Positions 1 to 8,661 of a stretch of DNA of 33,684 nt are shown piece by piece (the first letter of the stretch is position 1; the number at the start of each line of letters is the position of its first letter). The notes below the pieces were generated by a model. That model was given only the letters and a program-made list of their open reading frames with translations. It made no database searches and had not been told where the DNA came from. The position numbers were made by a program, and so were the translations under genes. This DNA comes from Brasilonema sp. UFV-L1 (GTDB taxonomy: Bacteria > Cyanobacteriota > Cyanobacteriia > Cyanobacteriales > Nostocaceae), in contig NZ_QMEA01000067.1 in NCBI RefSeq assembly GCF_012912105.1, forward strand, positions 1 through 33,684, in the 5' to 3' direction.

Positions 1-317
1 GGGGTTTCTACCCAAATTTTCGATGAAAAATTGTAATTTTTGTATAGCAGTTCACATTTGGGCGATTTTCCCGCCACGGGGTTTAACACATAAAAATTTA
101 GTCAGCTTTATAGCAACGAATACCCACGGGGAGCTAATACGAAGGAAAGTGGTTTTTTGAAGCAAGCTCTTGAAGCACAGGGGAGAAAAACGGCTTATCT
201 AAAGCGTATTGAGTTATCAGGAGAAAATGAATTTGAACAACAGGCGTAGGGAAATTATTTTCCTTTACACTTTTAACTCCCCCTACTTCTAACCTTAGAA
301 CGAAATCAGTAAAATGC

Positions 318-357
318 AAAAAAAAACTCCCAAAGGGTGTTAGCCTACATGGGAGTT
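318..357 (-). terminator. Rho-independent terminator, leftward
   Basis: Read on the minus strand, an 8-bp stem (AACTCCCA pairing with TGGGAGTT; plus-strand arms 325-332 and 350-357) with a 17-nt loop is followed directly by nine T residues (A-run 318-326 on the plus strand). This is the layout of an intrinsic terminator. No recognisable gene lies just upstream on that strand. It may end a small RNA or an unrecognised short transcript; the 99-codon frame 363-662 stops six bases before it. Confidence 0.55.
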
Positions 358-692
358 GAATATCAAGGTGCATCTACCAGTAAGAATGTTCTGGGCGAAA
401 CGAACAAGATCCGGATAAAGTTATGAAAGGAGATTGGTTCCGAATTCAAAATTGTAGAAGAACTCAATCTATGGGATGTAGTTTTATGAAAAAAGAATTT
501 TTTCTCTGCGATACCCCACAAGTCAACGCTTTTTACACTTAGACTCATAACCTCATCGTGGAGGATAGAGCATGAATTCTGAACGTGGATTATGAATGCT
601 TGTAGCCAAGAGCTGATGAGCAAAACAGCGTGAATCAGAAACCAATCAATACCAGCATGCATCTAAGGTATCAGAAGAAGCAAAACATTGAC

Positions 693-712
693 TTGAAACT
701 TTCGGGTTTCAA
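693..712. promoter_or_regulatory. inverted repeat upstream of CHAT-TPR gene
   Basis: A perfect 7-bp inverted repeat, TTGAAAC / GTTTCAA, with a 6-nt centre lies 31 bp before the GTG start of the next gene. It could be an operator or a hairpin in the 5' leader. No T-run follows, so a terminator is unlikely. The regulator is unknown. Confidence 0.3.
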
Positions 713-742
713 ACCAGATTTAGGAGGCAAACAGGAGCAGTT

Positions 743-3331
743 GTGACCCAGGAATTTCACATTTCCGTAACCCCAGTAGGGCAAAATGACTACTTGGTGC
801 GGACGGAACAAGTCGCGCCTGGGGTGCCATTAGCAGAAGAACTGGTGACTTGGCCTGTAGCTGATTGGTTGACGGCTGCGGGACATTTGATGAATGACCC
901 GTTGAAGTCGGTGCTGCAAGGAGATGCTCTAGCAAGAAACTCCGTCAACTTGGTGGCGTTAGGTCAGCAACTTTACAACGCACTGTTTCAAGGCACTCTC
1001 AGAGATAGTTGGATTACGGCGCAAGGAATAGCCCAGAACCACCAACAAGTATTGCGTTTGCGATTAGGACTAAAAGATACAAGGTTAGCACGTCTTCCTT
1101 GGGAAGTCATGCACGCAGGCGATCGCCCAATTGCCACAGGACCATATATCGCTTTTTCTCGCTACCAAAGTGGAATTGGCGGAACATCTCGTTTACCGCC
1201 AGCAAGTGTGCCAGCACCAGCAGAAGAAGGTGGGCTAAAAGTGTTAATGACAATCGCTTCTCCCACAGACCTCGCACGTTTAGATCTCCTCAAACAAGAA
1301 GCCATCAAACTCCAAGCCGAACTTCAGCGTGGCGAAAGTGACAACTATCTGCCACACATAGAACTAACTGTGTTGGAACAACCAGGGCGGGAAGAACTGA
1401 CACAAGCCTTAGAACAAGGACGATATCACGTTCTACATTACTCTGGTCATAGTAACATAGGTCATAATGGTGGAGAAATTTATCTAGTCAGCGGCAGAAC
1501 TGGTCTAAGGGAAACCCTAAGTGGTGACGACTTAGCAGGCTTGTTGGTCAACAATAACATCCAAATGGCAGTGTTTAACTCCTGCCTGGGAACATACGCA
1601 GCAACTTCCTCTGACCCAACAGGAGACACAGGCGAACGCAATTTGACAGAAAGCTTAGTGAAGCGGGGTATTAGGAGTGTTTTGGCGATGTCAGAACGTA
1701 TTCCTGATGAAGTCGCACTGCTGCTGACACAATTGTTTTATCGGAACCTTGCTCAAGGGTATCCCGTGGATTTGTGTGTCAGTCGAATGCGCCAGGGATT
1801 GATTGCTGCTTATGGTTCCCACCAACTGTATTGGGCATTACCGATTCTTTATCTCCAGCCAGGATTTGAGGGGTATCTCAACCCAGGAACATTTTTACCT
1901 CAAAATGAGGAGTTATTTAACGAATACAATCCCTGTTTAAAGACAACAGCAACAATTTACTCTGATCCGGCAAACGATGCTGGTATGTCTTTACCCGTCG
2001 AGGATATGTTACCCTTATCTCTAGCAAGGGATTCTTTCGACCTAGACTTACTGGGCGAAGGAACCTGGGGTGACCTCGTTGATGAAATTGAGTATGATAA
2101 CCCAACTTATGAAGAAGATTCAGCTATTGTTTCGGATCTGTTCCGCCAGCTAGATAAACAAAAGACATCCGAGCAATCTTCCATGAAGGCTGAACTTGTG
2201 CAATTGACCGAAGAAGATCTTGACGAAACAGAAGTCTCAGGTGAGATAGCTTCGCTGGAAAACAATGTAGGGATGTGGGAAGAAGTCCGTGCAGCCGCAT
2301 CCTATGGTAGACAGCTTGGTCCAGCAGGTCATCACGAAGCCTCAAACAATAGTGAACTGACTCGTCAACAAGAGTGGGACTTTCAACAAGAGAACGCCTC
2401 GCGATTAGCTCAGACTACCACCACTCCATCACCAAAAGCCGAAGCGAAACAACACAAAAGACGTAAATTATTGGGTGTTATAGGTGCTGTAGGAGTCAGT
2501 GCGATCGCACTCGTTATAGGTTTCAACTGGTGGTCGCACCATCAACAAATGTCGAAGCGAGCAGGCATACCGCTTATTTCTCCTGAGTCTCAACAACAAA
2601 GCCCTAGCACCCCACAAGTCAATTTTAAAACGACTGAAACTAAAGTCGTTAGTGCGATCGCCACTGAAAAATTGAGCCAAGGCGACTTGCAAGCAGGACT
2701 GGTGGCTGTGGAAGAACTTCTCAATCGTAATGTACTTCCTAACGCTCAAACAGCCCTTGACGCCATTCCCCAAGAGTTAGCAGATAATCCATCTGTCTAT
2801 TTCTTCAAAGGACGAGTCGCATGGCAAGCTATCCAGACAGGAGACAAGAAATATAGCGTTAATGATGCCCGTCGTTATTGGCAAAGTGCAGTTCAGGCTC
2901 AACCAGACTCGGTTTTGTATACCAATGCTTTAGGGTTTGCTTATTACGAAGAAGATAATCTTAACCTAGCAAATGACTCTTGGTTCAAGGCGTTGACTTT
3001 AGCCCTTAGAGAGCAACAGAGTCAATCTATTGGTTCTCCTACAACATTTTCCCCCTCAAAGCCACTGCCTCGGGATGCTTTAACAGCTTATGCTGGGTTA
3101 GCCCTTGGGATGTATAAAACTGCACAAACTACACAGAATCAATCAGATAGAAAACGCGGGCAATATCTGAATGAAGCCATCACGTATCGTCAAATGATCA
3201 TCAGAGACGATCCAGTTAATTTTGATATTAAAGAATTGGCGAAAAATTGGCTTTGGACAGAGAAAACTTTACAAGATTGGAAAACACTCCTCCAGCAGAA
3301 AAAAAGTCCGCGTTCCACATTTCAAAATTGA
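743..3331 (+). CDS. CHAT-domain protein with membrane anchor and TPR region
   Basis: An 862-residue protein. Residues about 100-390 form a CHAT domain (caspase/separase-like cysteine peptidase fold). The visible catalytic pair is His236 in HYSGHS and Cys281 in FNSCLG. An acidic, low-complexity linker follows (about 400-560), then one hydrophobic segment (about 575-597) and a C-terminal helical region with TPR-like spacing (about 650-850, including the LGFAYYEED stretch). The GTG start is supported by AGGAG at 733-737, five bases upstream; a second AGGAGG lies at 722-727. One membrane segment suggests the peptidase side and TPR side lie on opposite faces. Bacterial CHAT proteins are peptidases in signalling or programmed cell death; substrate unknown. 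The next gene is a Ser/Thr kinase in the same direction, but 539 bp away. Confidence 0.85.
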   Translation: MTQEFHISVTPVGQNDYLVRTEQVAPGVPLAEELVTWPVADWLTAAGHLMNDPLKSVLQGDALARNSVNLVALGQQLYNALFQGTLRDSWITAQGIAQNHQQVLRLRLGLKDTRLARLPWEVMHAGDRPIATGPYIAFSRYQSGIGGTSRLPPASVPAPAEEGGLKVLMTIASPTDLARLDLLKQEAIKLQAELQRGESDNYLPHIELTVLEQPGREELTQALEQGRYHVLHYSGHSNIGHNGGEIYLVSGRTGLRETLSGDDLAGLLVNNNIQMAVFNSCLGTYAATSSDPTGDTGERNLTESLVKRGIRSVLAMSERIPDEVALLLTQLFYRNLAQGYPVDLCVSRMRQGLIAAYGSHQLYWALPILYLQPGFEGYLNPGTFLPQNEELFNEYNPCLKTTATIYSDPANDAGMSLPVEDMLPLSLARDSFDLDLLGEGTWGDLVDEIEYDNPTYEEDSAIVSDLFRQLDKQKTSEQSSMKAELVQLTEEDLDETEVSGEIASLENNVGMWEEVRAAASYGRQLGPAGHHEASNNSELTRQQEWDFQQENASRLAQTTTTPSPKAEAKQHKRRKLLGVIGAVGVSAIALVIGFNWWSHHQQMSKRAGIPLISPESQQQSPSTPQVNFKTTETKVVSAIATEKLSQGDLQAGLVAVEELLNRNVLPNAQTALDAIPQELADNPSVYFFKGRVAWQAIQTGDKKYSVNDARRYWQSAVQAQPDSVLYTNALGFAYYEEDNLNLANDSWFKALTLALREQQSQSIGSPTTFSPSKPLPRDALTAYAGLALGMYKTAQTTQNQSDRKRGQYLNEAITYRQMIIRDDPVNFDIKELAKNWLWTEKTLQDWKTLLQQKKSPRSTFQN

Positions 3332-3610
3332 CCAAAAAAGGAGTCAACTCCTTGGCTTAATTCGCTGCCTACGGCACGCTACTAACACATTCGCTCATTC
3401 GCACAGTGAGAAAAAAAGATCTATTATTTTGATTTTTGTTTGCGGAGCGTACACCTAGGGCATACTTTGAATTTTTAAGTATCCCGAAGGTGGGACGCTT
3501 TGCAGCGCGCGCGTGGGGGCTAGAGGATGCGTGGATTTACGATTTGAGATTTATTCCATAGGGAATATGAGGGCATGAAACCCAAATCATCGAAAATCTA
3601 ATAATCTATC

Positions 3611-3631
3611 TAAAATCTAAAATCCAAAATC
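3611..3631. repeat. heptamer tandem repeat (STRR type)
   Basis: Three consecutive 7-bp units, TAAAATC, TAAAATC, CAAAATC. Short tandemly repeated heptamers of this kind are characteristic of heterocystous cyanobacteria and lie in intergenic DNA. Confidence 0.6.
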
Positions 3632-3721
3632 GTATGACTTCTTCTTCAAGAAGATTCCCTATCATCTTTGGACGTGGCAAAATAAAGACATATAAAAGCG
3701 TAGACCGACATATCAAGGCTA

Positions 3722-3846
3722 CCTCAGATCTTGCACCTGAGTTAAAAACCGGGTTTCTTGACAATGCCTGCTCTTAGAAACCTTAATTTCTGGTTCTCCA
3801 AACCCGGTTTTTTTGGGTCTTGTTGAGAATGCTGCAAGATATCAGG
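3722..3846. repeat. nested inverted-repeat element, copy 1
   Basis: Inner arms AAAAACCGGGTTT (3744-3756) and AAACCCGGTTTTT (about 3800-3812) are perfectly complementary over 13 bp. Outer arms 3722-3735 (CCTCAGATCTTGCA) and 3833-3846 match in inverted orientation at 12 of 14 positions. The whole is 125 bp, MITE-like in shape. A similar element (15471-15597) has the same inner core but different outer arms. It ends 24 bp before the preferred kinase start, so upstream TTG/ATG starts would read through it. Confidence 0.5.
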
Positions 3847-3870
3847 CTACGCGAAAGCCATATTTGTCAT

Positions 3871-5034
3871 ATGAGCTATTGCTTAAATCCTAATTGCCCC
3901 AAGCCTGTTAACATTCATAATGAAAAGTTCTGCCAGACGTGTGGTTCCAAGCTACTGCTCAAAGAGCGCTACCATGCCATCAAACCCATAGGGCAAGGTG
4001 GTTTTGGTAGAACCTTCTTGGCTGTAGATGAGGATAAACCATCCAAACCACGCTGCGTTATTAAGCAATTCTACCCCCAAGCTCAAGGTACCAGCACAGT
4101 CCAGAAAGCAGTAGAGTTATTTACCCAAGAAGCAATGCGCTTGGATGAATTGGGCAAGCATCCCCAAATTCCAGAACTATTGGCTTATTTTACTCAAGAT
4201 GATAGGCAGTATCTTGTACAAGAATTTATCGACGGACCAAACTTAGCTCAAGAATTAGAACAAAAAGGTGCTTTTAGTGAAACTCAAATTCGGCAGTTGC
4301 TAAATGATTTATTGCCAGTGCTGCAATTTTGTCATGCAAGACAAGTCATTCACCGAGATATAAAACCAGAAAACATTATTCGTCGTACAACCACGAAATC
4401 AAGCAACGGAAATCTGGTTCTAGTAGATTTTGGTGCAGCAAAAGAAGCCACCTACACAGCTTTAAATCGGACAGGAACTAGCATTGGTAGTCCAGAATAT
4501 GTTGCTCCTGAACAAATTAGAGGAAAGGCTATTTTTGCCAGTGATATATACAGCTTAGGTGTTACCTGTGTTCATCTGTTAACTCAACACTCTCCTTTCG
4601 ATTTATACGATATTAATAATGATGCTTGGATTTGGCGACAATATCTCACAAGCCCAGTGAGTCGTCACTTGAGTGGTATCTTGGACAAAATGCTAGAAAG
4701 CATTCCGGTTCGGCGTTATCATACTGTAGATGAAGTCCTTAAAGACTTAAACCAAAAGCAGCAATCAGCTGCAACACCCGCAACTTCAGTAAAACCTGTT
4801 ACTCGATCAAAACCTATTTCCACACCTGTTTCTACCAATCAAGCAACCACTGAAATAGACATAGAATTAGAGGAAATGAAAACTCTCTTTCTTCAAGGTG
4901 GAAATTCCAAAAGTCATAAAAGTCATAATAACTTTCAGTCTCAGCCACAAACACCCCAGCCGTCTTTTAGTAAAAGTGAAATAGATGAAGAATTGGAAGA
5001 ATTAAAGGCTAAATATAAAAAAGGAGAACTATAG
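3871..5034 (+). CDS. 4-Cys-type Ser/Thr protein kinase
   Basis: A 387-residue kinase, numbered from the ATG at 3871. The N terminus is a zinc-ribbon-like four-cysteine motif (CLNPNC, then CQTC), a hallmark of a cyanobacterial kinase family whose members start just before this motif. Kinase landmarks follow in order: glycine loop GQGGFGRTF, ATP-binding Lys65 (VIKQF), catalytic HRDIKPEN with Asp163, metal-binding DFG with Asp186, and the APE motif (YVAPEQ). After about residue 300 comes a Pro/Thr/Ser-rich tail with two similar acidic segments (EIDIELEEMK and EIDEELEELK). The open frame extends to a TTG at 3820, but that part lies in a repeat element and lacks family resemblance. No transmembrane segment is seen, so it is probably cytosolic. 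Targets are unknown; the upstream CHAT-TPR protein is a candidate partner only by position. Confidence 0.9.
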   Translation: MSYCLNPNCPKPVNIHNEKFCQTCGSKLLLKERYHAIKPIGQGGFGRTFLAVDEDKPSKPRCVIKQFYPQAQGTSTVQKAVELFTQEAMRLDELGKHPQIPELLAYFTQDDRQYLVQEFIDGPNLAQELEQKGAFSETQIRQLLNDLLPVLQFCHARQVIHRDIKPENIIRRTTTKSSNGNLVLVDFGAAKEATYTALNRTGTSIGSPEYVAPEQIRGKAIFASDIYSLGVTCVHLLTQHSPFDLYDINNDAWIWRQYLTSPVSRHLSGILDKMLESIPVRRYHTVDEVLKDLNQKQQSAATPATSVKPVTRSKPISTPVSTNQATTEIDIELEEMKTLFLQGGNSKSHKSHNNFQSQPQTPQPSFSKSEIDEELEELKAKYKKGEL

Positions 5035-5143
5035 CTAATAAAGCATAAAATCAAAATTTCTATCTGGAGTTAGATGAGTTTCTGGTGTAGAAGGTGGCTT
5101 CAAAATCTCACTAAGGAAAAACTATCGAAAAACTATCAATATA

Positions 5144-6361
5144 TCAGTATCTAGTTAAGACTTCCTCATAGCGTTTACCTGCGCGATCCCAGGTGAATTC
5201 CGTTTCTACTAGTTGTCTGGCGTTGCGAGACAATTGTGTTCGCAATTGCGAATTTTCAAACAATTGACAGATAGCAGTCACATATTCTGTAGGCTGATTT
5301 GCTCGTAATGCCAAGAGTGGTATATTGACACCATCTACAGCTAGCCCTTCTAAACCACGATCACTTGCTACGACTGGTACACCTGCAGCCATTGCCTCTA
5401 AAGTTTTATTTTTAATACCAAATCCCGTTCTCATTGGTACAACGCAAACGGTTGCTTTGTGCAAATAATCTACCATTGAAGGAACACGCCCAGTAACAGT
5501 AATTCCGGGTTTTTCTTGGAGTACTAAAACTTCTGGTGCTGGACGAGAACCAACAATATCAAAAGTTGTATCAGGGTAAAGCTTTTGAATTTCTGATAAC
5601 ACTTCGTTGCTAAAAAAACAAACAGCATCAATGTTTGCTAAATTATCCATTGCACCAATAAAAATGATGCGATGTCCGCTTGGATCATGAGTCCGGTTGG
5701 GAAAAGAAACTAAATCTACACCATTGGAAATAACTTTAATTTCACTGTTAGGGTGAAATTCTTGCATCTGAACTTTATCTTCTTCTGTTGTTACCACAAT
5801 TGCCGAGAATTTAGAGCAGTAGCGTTGTTCATAACGACGCAAAAGTGGTAGATAGAGTCTATCTCGAAATTTCTTTTCAGAAATACCTGTTTTTAGCTGG
5901 TTGCGACAGGTAGCGTAGACTGAACTATGGATATTGACTACAGTTCTAAGATGTTTTTGAAAGTGCGATCGCACATAAATTTCATTCACGCTATGTTCAC
6001 TCGTTATAACATCACATTTCCCCGCTTGCACAAAGTTATCAACCCAAGTCTGCATCTCGGCTGAGTAGCGGTTTAACACATTTGGTGGTGTCCCTTGTTG
6101 TATAAAAGAATAGAGGCGCTGGATTTTTTTTAGTATTCTTCCGGAGGTACTAGTGTCCTGGGGACGATTGAAAAGAACTAAGTTATCAACACAATCCCGT
6201 AATTCTACTATTTCTGTCTGTGTCACATCAGGCTCTCGTTGAGTCACTAAAGTGACAGCATGGCTTTGACTGAGATACTTCAGTAAATGAAATGTCCTGA
6301 CTTGAGTTCCACCTCGTGTAGGTGGATAGGGAAATGTAGAAGATAACATTAAAATGTTCAT
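5144..6361 (-). CDS. GT4-type glycosyltransferase
   Basis: A 405-residue protein of the GT-B fold, glycosyltransferase family 4/group 1. The N terminus (MNILMLSSTFPYPPTRGG) is the typical first strand and glycine-rich loop of the acceptor domain. The C-terminal half carries the sugar-nucleotide-binding signature around TLEAMAAGVPVVAS and the preceding GFGIKNK loop. Such enzymes move a sugar from an activated donor to a growing polysaccharide or lipid-linked acceptor at the cytoplasmic face of the membrane. It is divergent from the next two glycosyltransferase genes across a 137-bp gap, so the three probably form one envelope-polysaccharide locus. Sugar specificity cannot be read from the sequence. 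Confidence 0.88.
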   Translation of the reverse strand: MNILMLSSTFPYPPTRGGTQVRTFHLLKYLSQSHAVTLVTQREPDVTQTEIVELRDCVDNLVLFNRPQDTSTSGRILKKIQRLYSFIQQGTPPNVLNRYSAEMQTWVDNFVQAGKCDVITSEHSVNEIYVRSHFQKHLRTVVNIHSSVYATCRNQLKTGISEKKFRDRLYLPLLRRYEQRYCSKFSAIVVTTEEDKVQMQEFHPNSEIKVISNGVDLVSFPNRTHDPSGHRIIFIGAMDNLANIDAVCFFSNEVLSEIQKLYPDTTFDIVGSRPAPEVLVLQEKPGITVTGRVPSMVDYLHKATVCVVPMRTGFGIKNKTLEAMAAGVPVVASDRGLEGLAVDGVNIPLLALRANQPTEYVTAICQLFENSQLRTQLSRNARQLVETEFTWDRAGKRYEEVLTRY

Positions 6362-6498
6362 AAATTTAATTATTTGGAATCATACTAACGAGAATGGTGA
6401 TACATATAAAATGACCTATGCTCACAGTTTATGCCATCATTGGACTAATTAGACATTTCATTGTTTATATTTTAATCAAATAAAAAGAAGAGTTCAGG

Positions 6499-7524
6499 AT
6501 GGAAGATTTTGGTATTTATACTCTGGCTAATGATATTGTTTATAATCAATTAGTGGCACTGCTCAACAGTATTGAAGTGAATGTTAGCTCAAAAATTCCG
6601 ATTTGTATTATTCCCTATGATGAGAGACTAGAGCAAGTCAAGCTGGAGGTTAGTTCTCGACCTAATGTCACCTTGTTTGAGAACAAAAGTTCAATACAAC
6701 GCTGGGAAGATTTTTATCATCAAGTTTGGAATGCCCATCCCCAAGCTAGTCAGTTAAATCAAGGACACTCTAAAAAGTGGTACAAAAAAAGTCATTTGTT
6801 CAGGAAAATGTGTGCCTTTGATGGCAAGTTTGAACGATTTGTCTTTTATGATGCTGACAGTTTAGCAATGAGTTCGCTGGATAGGGTTTTAGAAAAGCTA
6901 GACGACTACGATTTTGTGTTTGATGACTGGGAACATGGCAAGTCAACTCCTGTTGCAGCACTCAACTTTTCTGTGATTGAAAAGGCAATTTCATTGCCAG
7001 AATCCCAAGTCAGGCCACTATTACATTGCTCCAGTTTCTTCGGTTCAAAGCAGGGAATTTTTGGCAAAGATGAGCTAGAGATACTAAGAGAGTATTTAGT
7101 GAAAAACCAGGAGTTTACCTGGATTAATGAGCGGTCTTGGTGGTGTGATGCAGACTTATTTAGTTACATGACTTTGCGATCGCATCGCCCACTTTTTAAC
7201 TTTACCCTCAGCCCTAATGGGCAAGACAAAACTGGCAACTGTGCTGACGCTGACCCTTTTGTAAATATCAATAATGTTCTCTACAACCAAGATGGATTAA
7301 AACCTATTCATCGTCTGCATTACATGAATTATCCTGCTATTGATTTTACTCGGTTGTGTCAAGGTGAAGATGTTGATATTCGTTACAAGAATGAATTTTT
7401 ATACTATCGATTTCTTAAGCAACCAGAAAAAAGACCTCAGCAATTAAAACCACCCAGTATACCTGTTAAAACCAATCGATTTATGAAAAAAGTTATGAGT
7501 AGAATTCCAAGAACTATTTCTTAA
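6499..7524 (+). CDS. GT-A-like glycosyltransferase-family protein (Npun_R2821/R2823-like)
   Basis: A 341-residue protein that resembles a Nostoc family annotated only by locus names (Npun_R2821/Npun_R2823). The N terminus (FGIYTLANDIVYNQLVALLN) has the start typical of nucleotide-diphospho-sugar transferases that track several substrates. Asp118-Ala-Asp120 in VFYDADS is a plausible DxD metal/donor-binding motif. The C-terminal 30 residues are basic and proline-rich. AAGAAGAG upstream (6484-6491) may serve as ribosome binding site. The neighbouring genes are both glycosyltransferases, supporting a role in polysaccharide or glycan assembly. The family name is from memory; exact activity unknown. 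Confidence 0.7.
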   Translation: MEDFGIYTLANDIVYNQLVALLNSIEVNVSSKIPICIIPYDERLEQVKLEVSSRPNVTLFENKSSIQRWEDFYHQVWNAHPQASQLNQGHSKKWYKKSHLFRKMCAFDGKFERFVFYDADSLAMSSLDRVLEKLDDYDFVFDDWEHGKSTPVAALNFSVIEKAISLPESQVRPLLHCSSFFGSKQGIFGKDELEILREYLVKNQEFTWINERSWWCDADLFSYMTLRSHRPLFNFTLSPNGQDKTGNCADADPFVNINNVLYNQDGLKPIHRLHYMNYPAIDFTRLCQGEDVDIRYKNEFLYYRFLKQPEKRPQQLKPPSIPVKTNRFMKKVMSRIPRTIS

Positions 7525-7556
7525 CTTTAGCTTTTGTCAACCCTACTATTTCAAAA

Positions 7557-8519
7557 ATGCCTAAAGTCAGTGTTTGTATTCCGACTTTTAATCGTGTGAG
7601 TTTGCTGCCTTTCGCAATTGAAAGCGTACTGCAGCAGACTTATCAAGATTTTGAATTAATTGTTTGTGATGACGGTTCTCAGGATGAGACAGCTAAACTC
7701 ATGTCGCAGTACACAGATAGCCGCATCAAATATATCCGTCATTCACGAAATATTGGTAAGAGTAATAATATGCGCTCTGGGTTTGATGCCGCAACGGGCG
7801 AATATTTTATAAAATTTGATGATGATGACAGGTTAACTTCAGATTTCCTCTCACGTACCACTGCAATTCTGGATAAAGACTTTAGTATTGATTTTGTTGG
7901 AACTGACCACTGGGTGATTGATATTAACAATATCCGAGATGAGACGACAACACAAGAAAATTCTCGTCGTTGGGGTAGGGCGAATTTACCAGAGGGTGTT
8001 GTTGATAATTTATTGGAAGTTGTCTTTGTGAATCAAAGCTTTCAAATTGGTGCTACATTGTTTCGCCGTTCCGCCTTACAAGAATTAGGATTTATGCAGC
8101 CTAATTGGCAGAATTGCGAGGATAATGATTTATTTGTCCGGCTGGCTTTGGCGGGTAAGAAAGGCTATTATCTACGAGAATTGTTAATGGAATATCGTTT
8201 CCATGCACAACAGCAAGGTATTGACAGGGCAATTCCTTATTTATCTGATAAGTTACGGTATTTGGAAAGTTATCAATTTGAGCCTGAGAAGTTGGAGACA
8301 ATTAGACAACAGCGTCTTGCAGAAACACAGTTATTGTTAGGGTTACGGTTGATTGAGAAGGGTGAAACGCAAAAAGGAAGAGAGTTAGTTTTAGCAGGGA
8401 AGTCTTTTTCTCCTGCTAAGGCGTGGATTGGGTTGGGGTTGTCGGTGTTACCTGTGGGCTTGCGTCCTTTGGTGTTTGGTTTGGTGAGAAGAGTCAAGGG
8501 GTATAGCAATCCTAAATGA
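7557..8519 (+). CDS. GT2-family glycosyltransferase
   Basis: A 320-residue GT-A enzyme. The first 40 residues (VSVCIPTFNR, then LIVCDDGSQ with Asp38-Asp39) form the nucleotide-binding half of the fold, and FDDDDR (Asp88-Asp91) is the metal-binding DxD motif. An END-like acid motif (NCEDNDLF) follows near residue 190, fitting the catalytic-base region of GT2 enzymes. The C terminus (about 290-315) is hydrophobic then basic and could associate with the membrane. It starts 33 bp after the preceding gene, so the two are probably co-transcribed. Likely role: sugar addition in exopolysaccharide or cell-surface glycan synthesis; donor and acceptor unknown. Confidence 0.88.
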   Translation: MPKVSVCIPTFNRVSLLPFAIESVLQQTYQDFELIVCDDGSQDETAKLMSQYTDSRIKYIRHSRNIGKSNNMRSGFDAATGEYFIKFDDDDRLTSDFLSRTTAILDKDFSIDFVGTDHWVIDINNIRDETTTQENSRRWGRANLPEGVVDNLLEVVFVNQSFQIGATLFRRSALQELGFMQPNWQNCEDNDLFVRLALAGKKGYYLRELLMEYRFHAQQQGIDRAIPYLSDKLRYLESYQFEPEKLETIRQQRLAETQLLLGLRLIEKGETQKGRELVLAGKSFSPAKAWIGLGLSVLPVGLRPLVFGLVRRVKGYSNPK

Positions 8520-8543
8520 GTTGTAAAAATTATTTTTTGAACG

Positions 8544-8602
8544 AACCGCCAAGTCGCCTTAGCGTAGCGTGCGCCTTAGCGCATAGGACGCCAAGAAAAG
8601 AG
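8544..8602. repeat. dispersed cyanobacterial repeat
   Basis: The segment has the pattern AACCGCCAAGTCGCC ... GACGCCAAGAAAAGAG, a common intergenic repeat in this group, interrupted by two partial copies of GCCTTAGCG. A related sequence in opposite orientation lies at 12807-12836. Confidence 0.45.
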
Positions 8603-8661
8603 AAAATAGAGAATTTTACGAATGATATAAGATTGCAATAAGCTAGATGCAATTATTATAT

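Larger units (their letters stand above)
1..742. other. gene-free leader region
   Basis: I see no convincing gene here. Short leftward open frames (for example 363-662) have no recognisable family and unremarkable composition. The stretch contains two copies of CCACGGGG (74-81 and 124-131), a terminator-like hairpin facing left (318-357) and an inverted repeat just before the CHAT gene (693-712). A gene beyond the left edge could reach into the first bases, but nothing supports that. Confidence 0.5.
3332..3870. other. intergenic region rich in dispersed repeats
   Basis: No gene seen. The stretch holds GC-rich repeat remnants (3480-3530, including GCAGCGCGCGCG), a 7-bp tandem repeat (3611-3631) and a nested inverted-repeat element (3722-3846). 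Open frames crossing it look accidental. Confidence 0.5.

Noticed and set aside
363-662. 99-codon leftward frame ending just before the terminator at 318-357
   Set aside because: Composition and sequence look random, with no domain, no ribosome binding site and no recognised relatives; kept only as a possible RNA region.
3820-3870. TTG/ATG upstream starts for the kinase
   Set aside because: They lie within or at the end of the nested inverted repeat and add residues unlike the family, whose members begin at the four-Cys motif.
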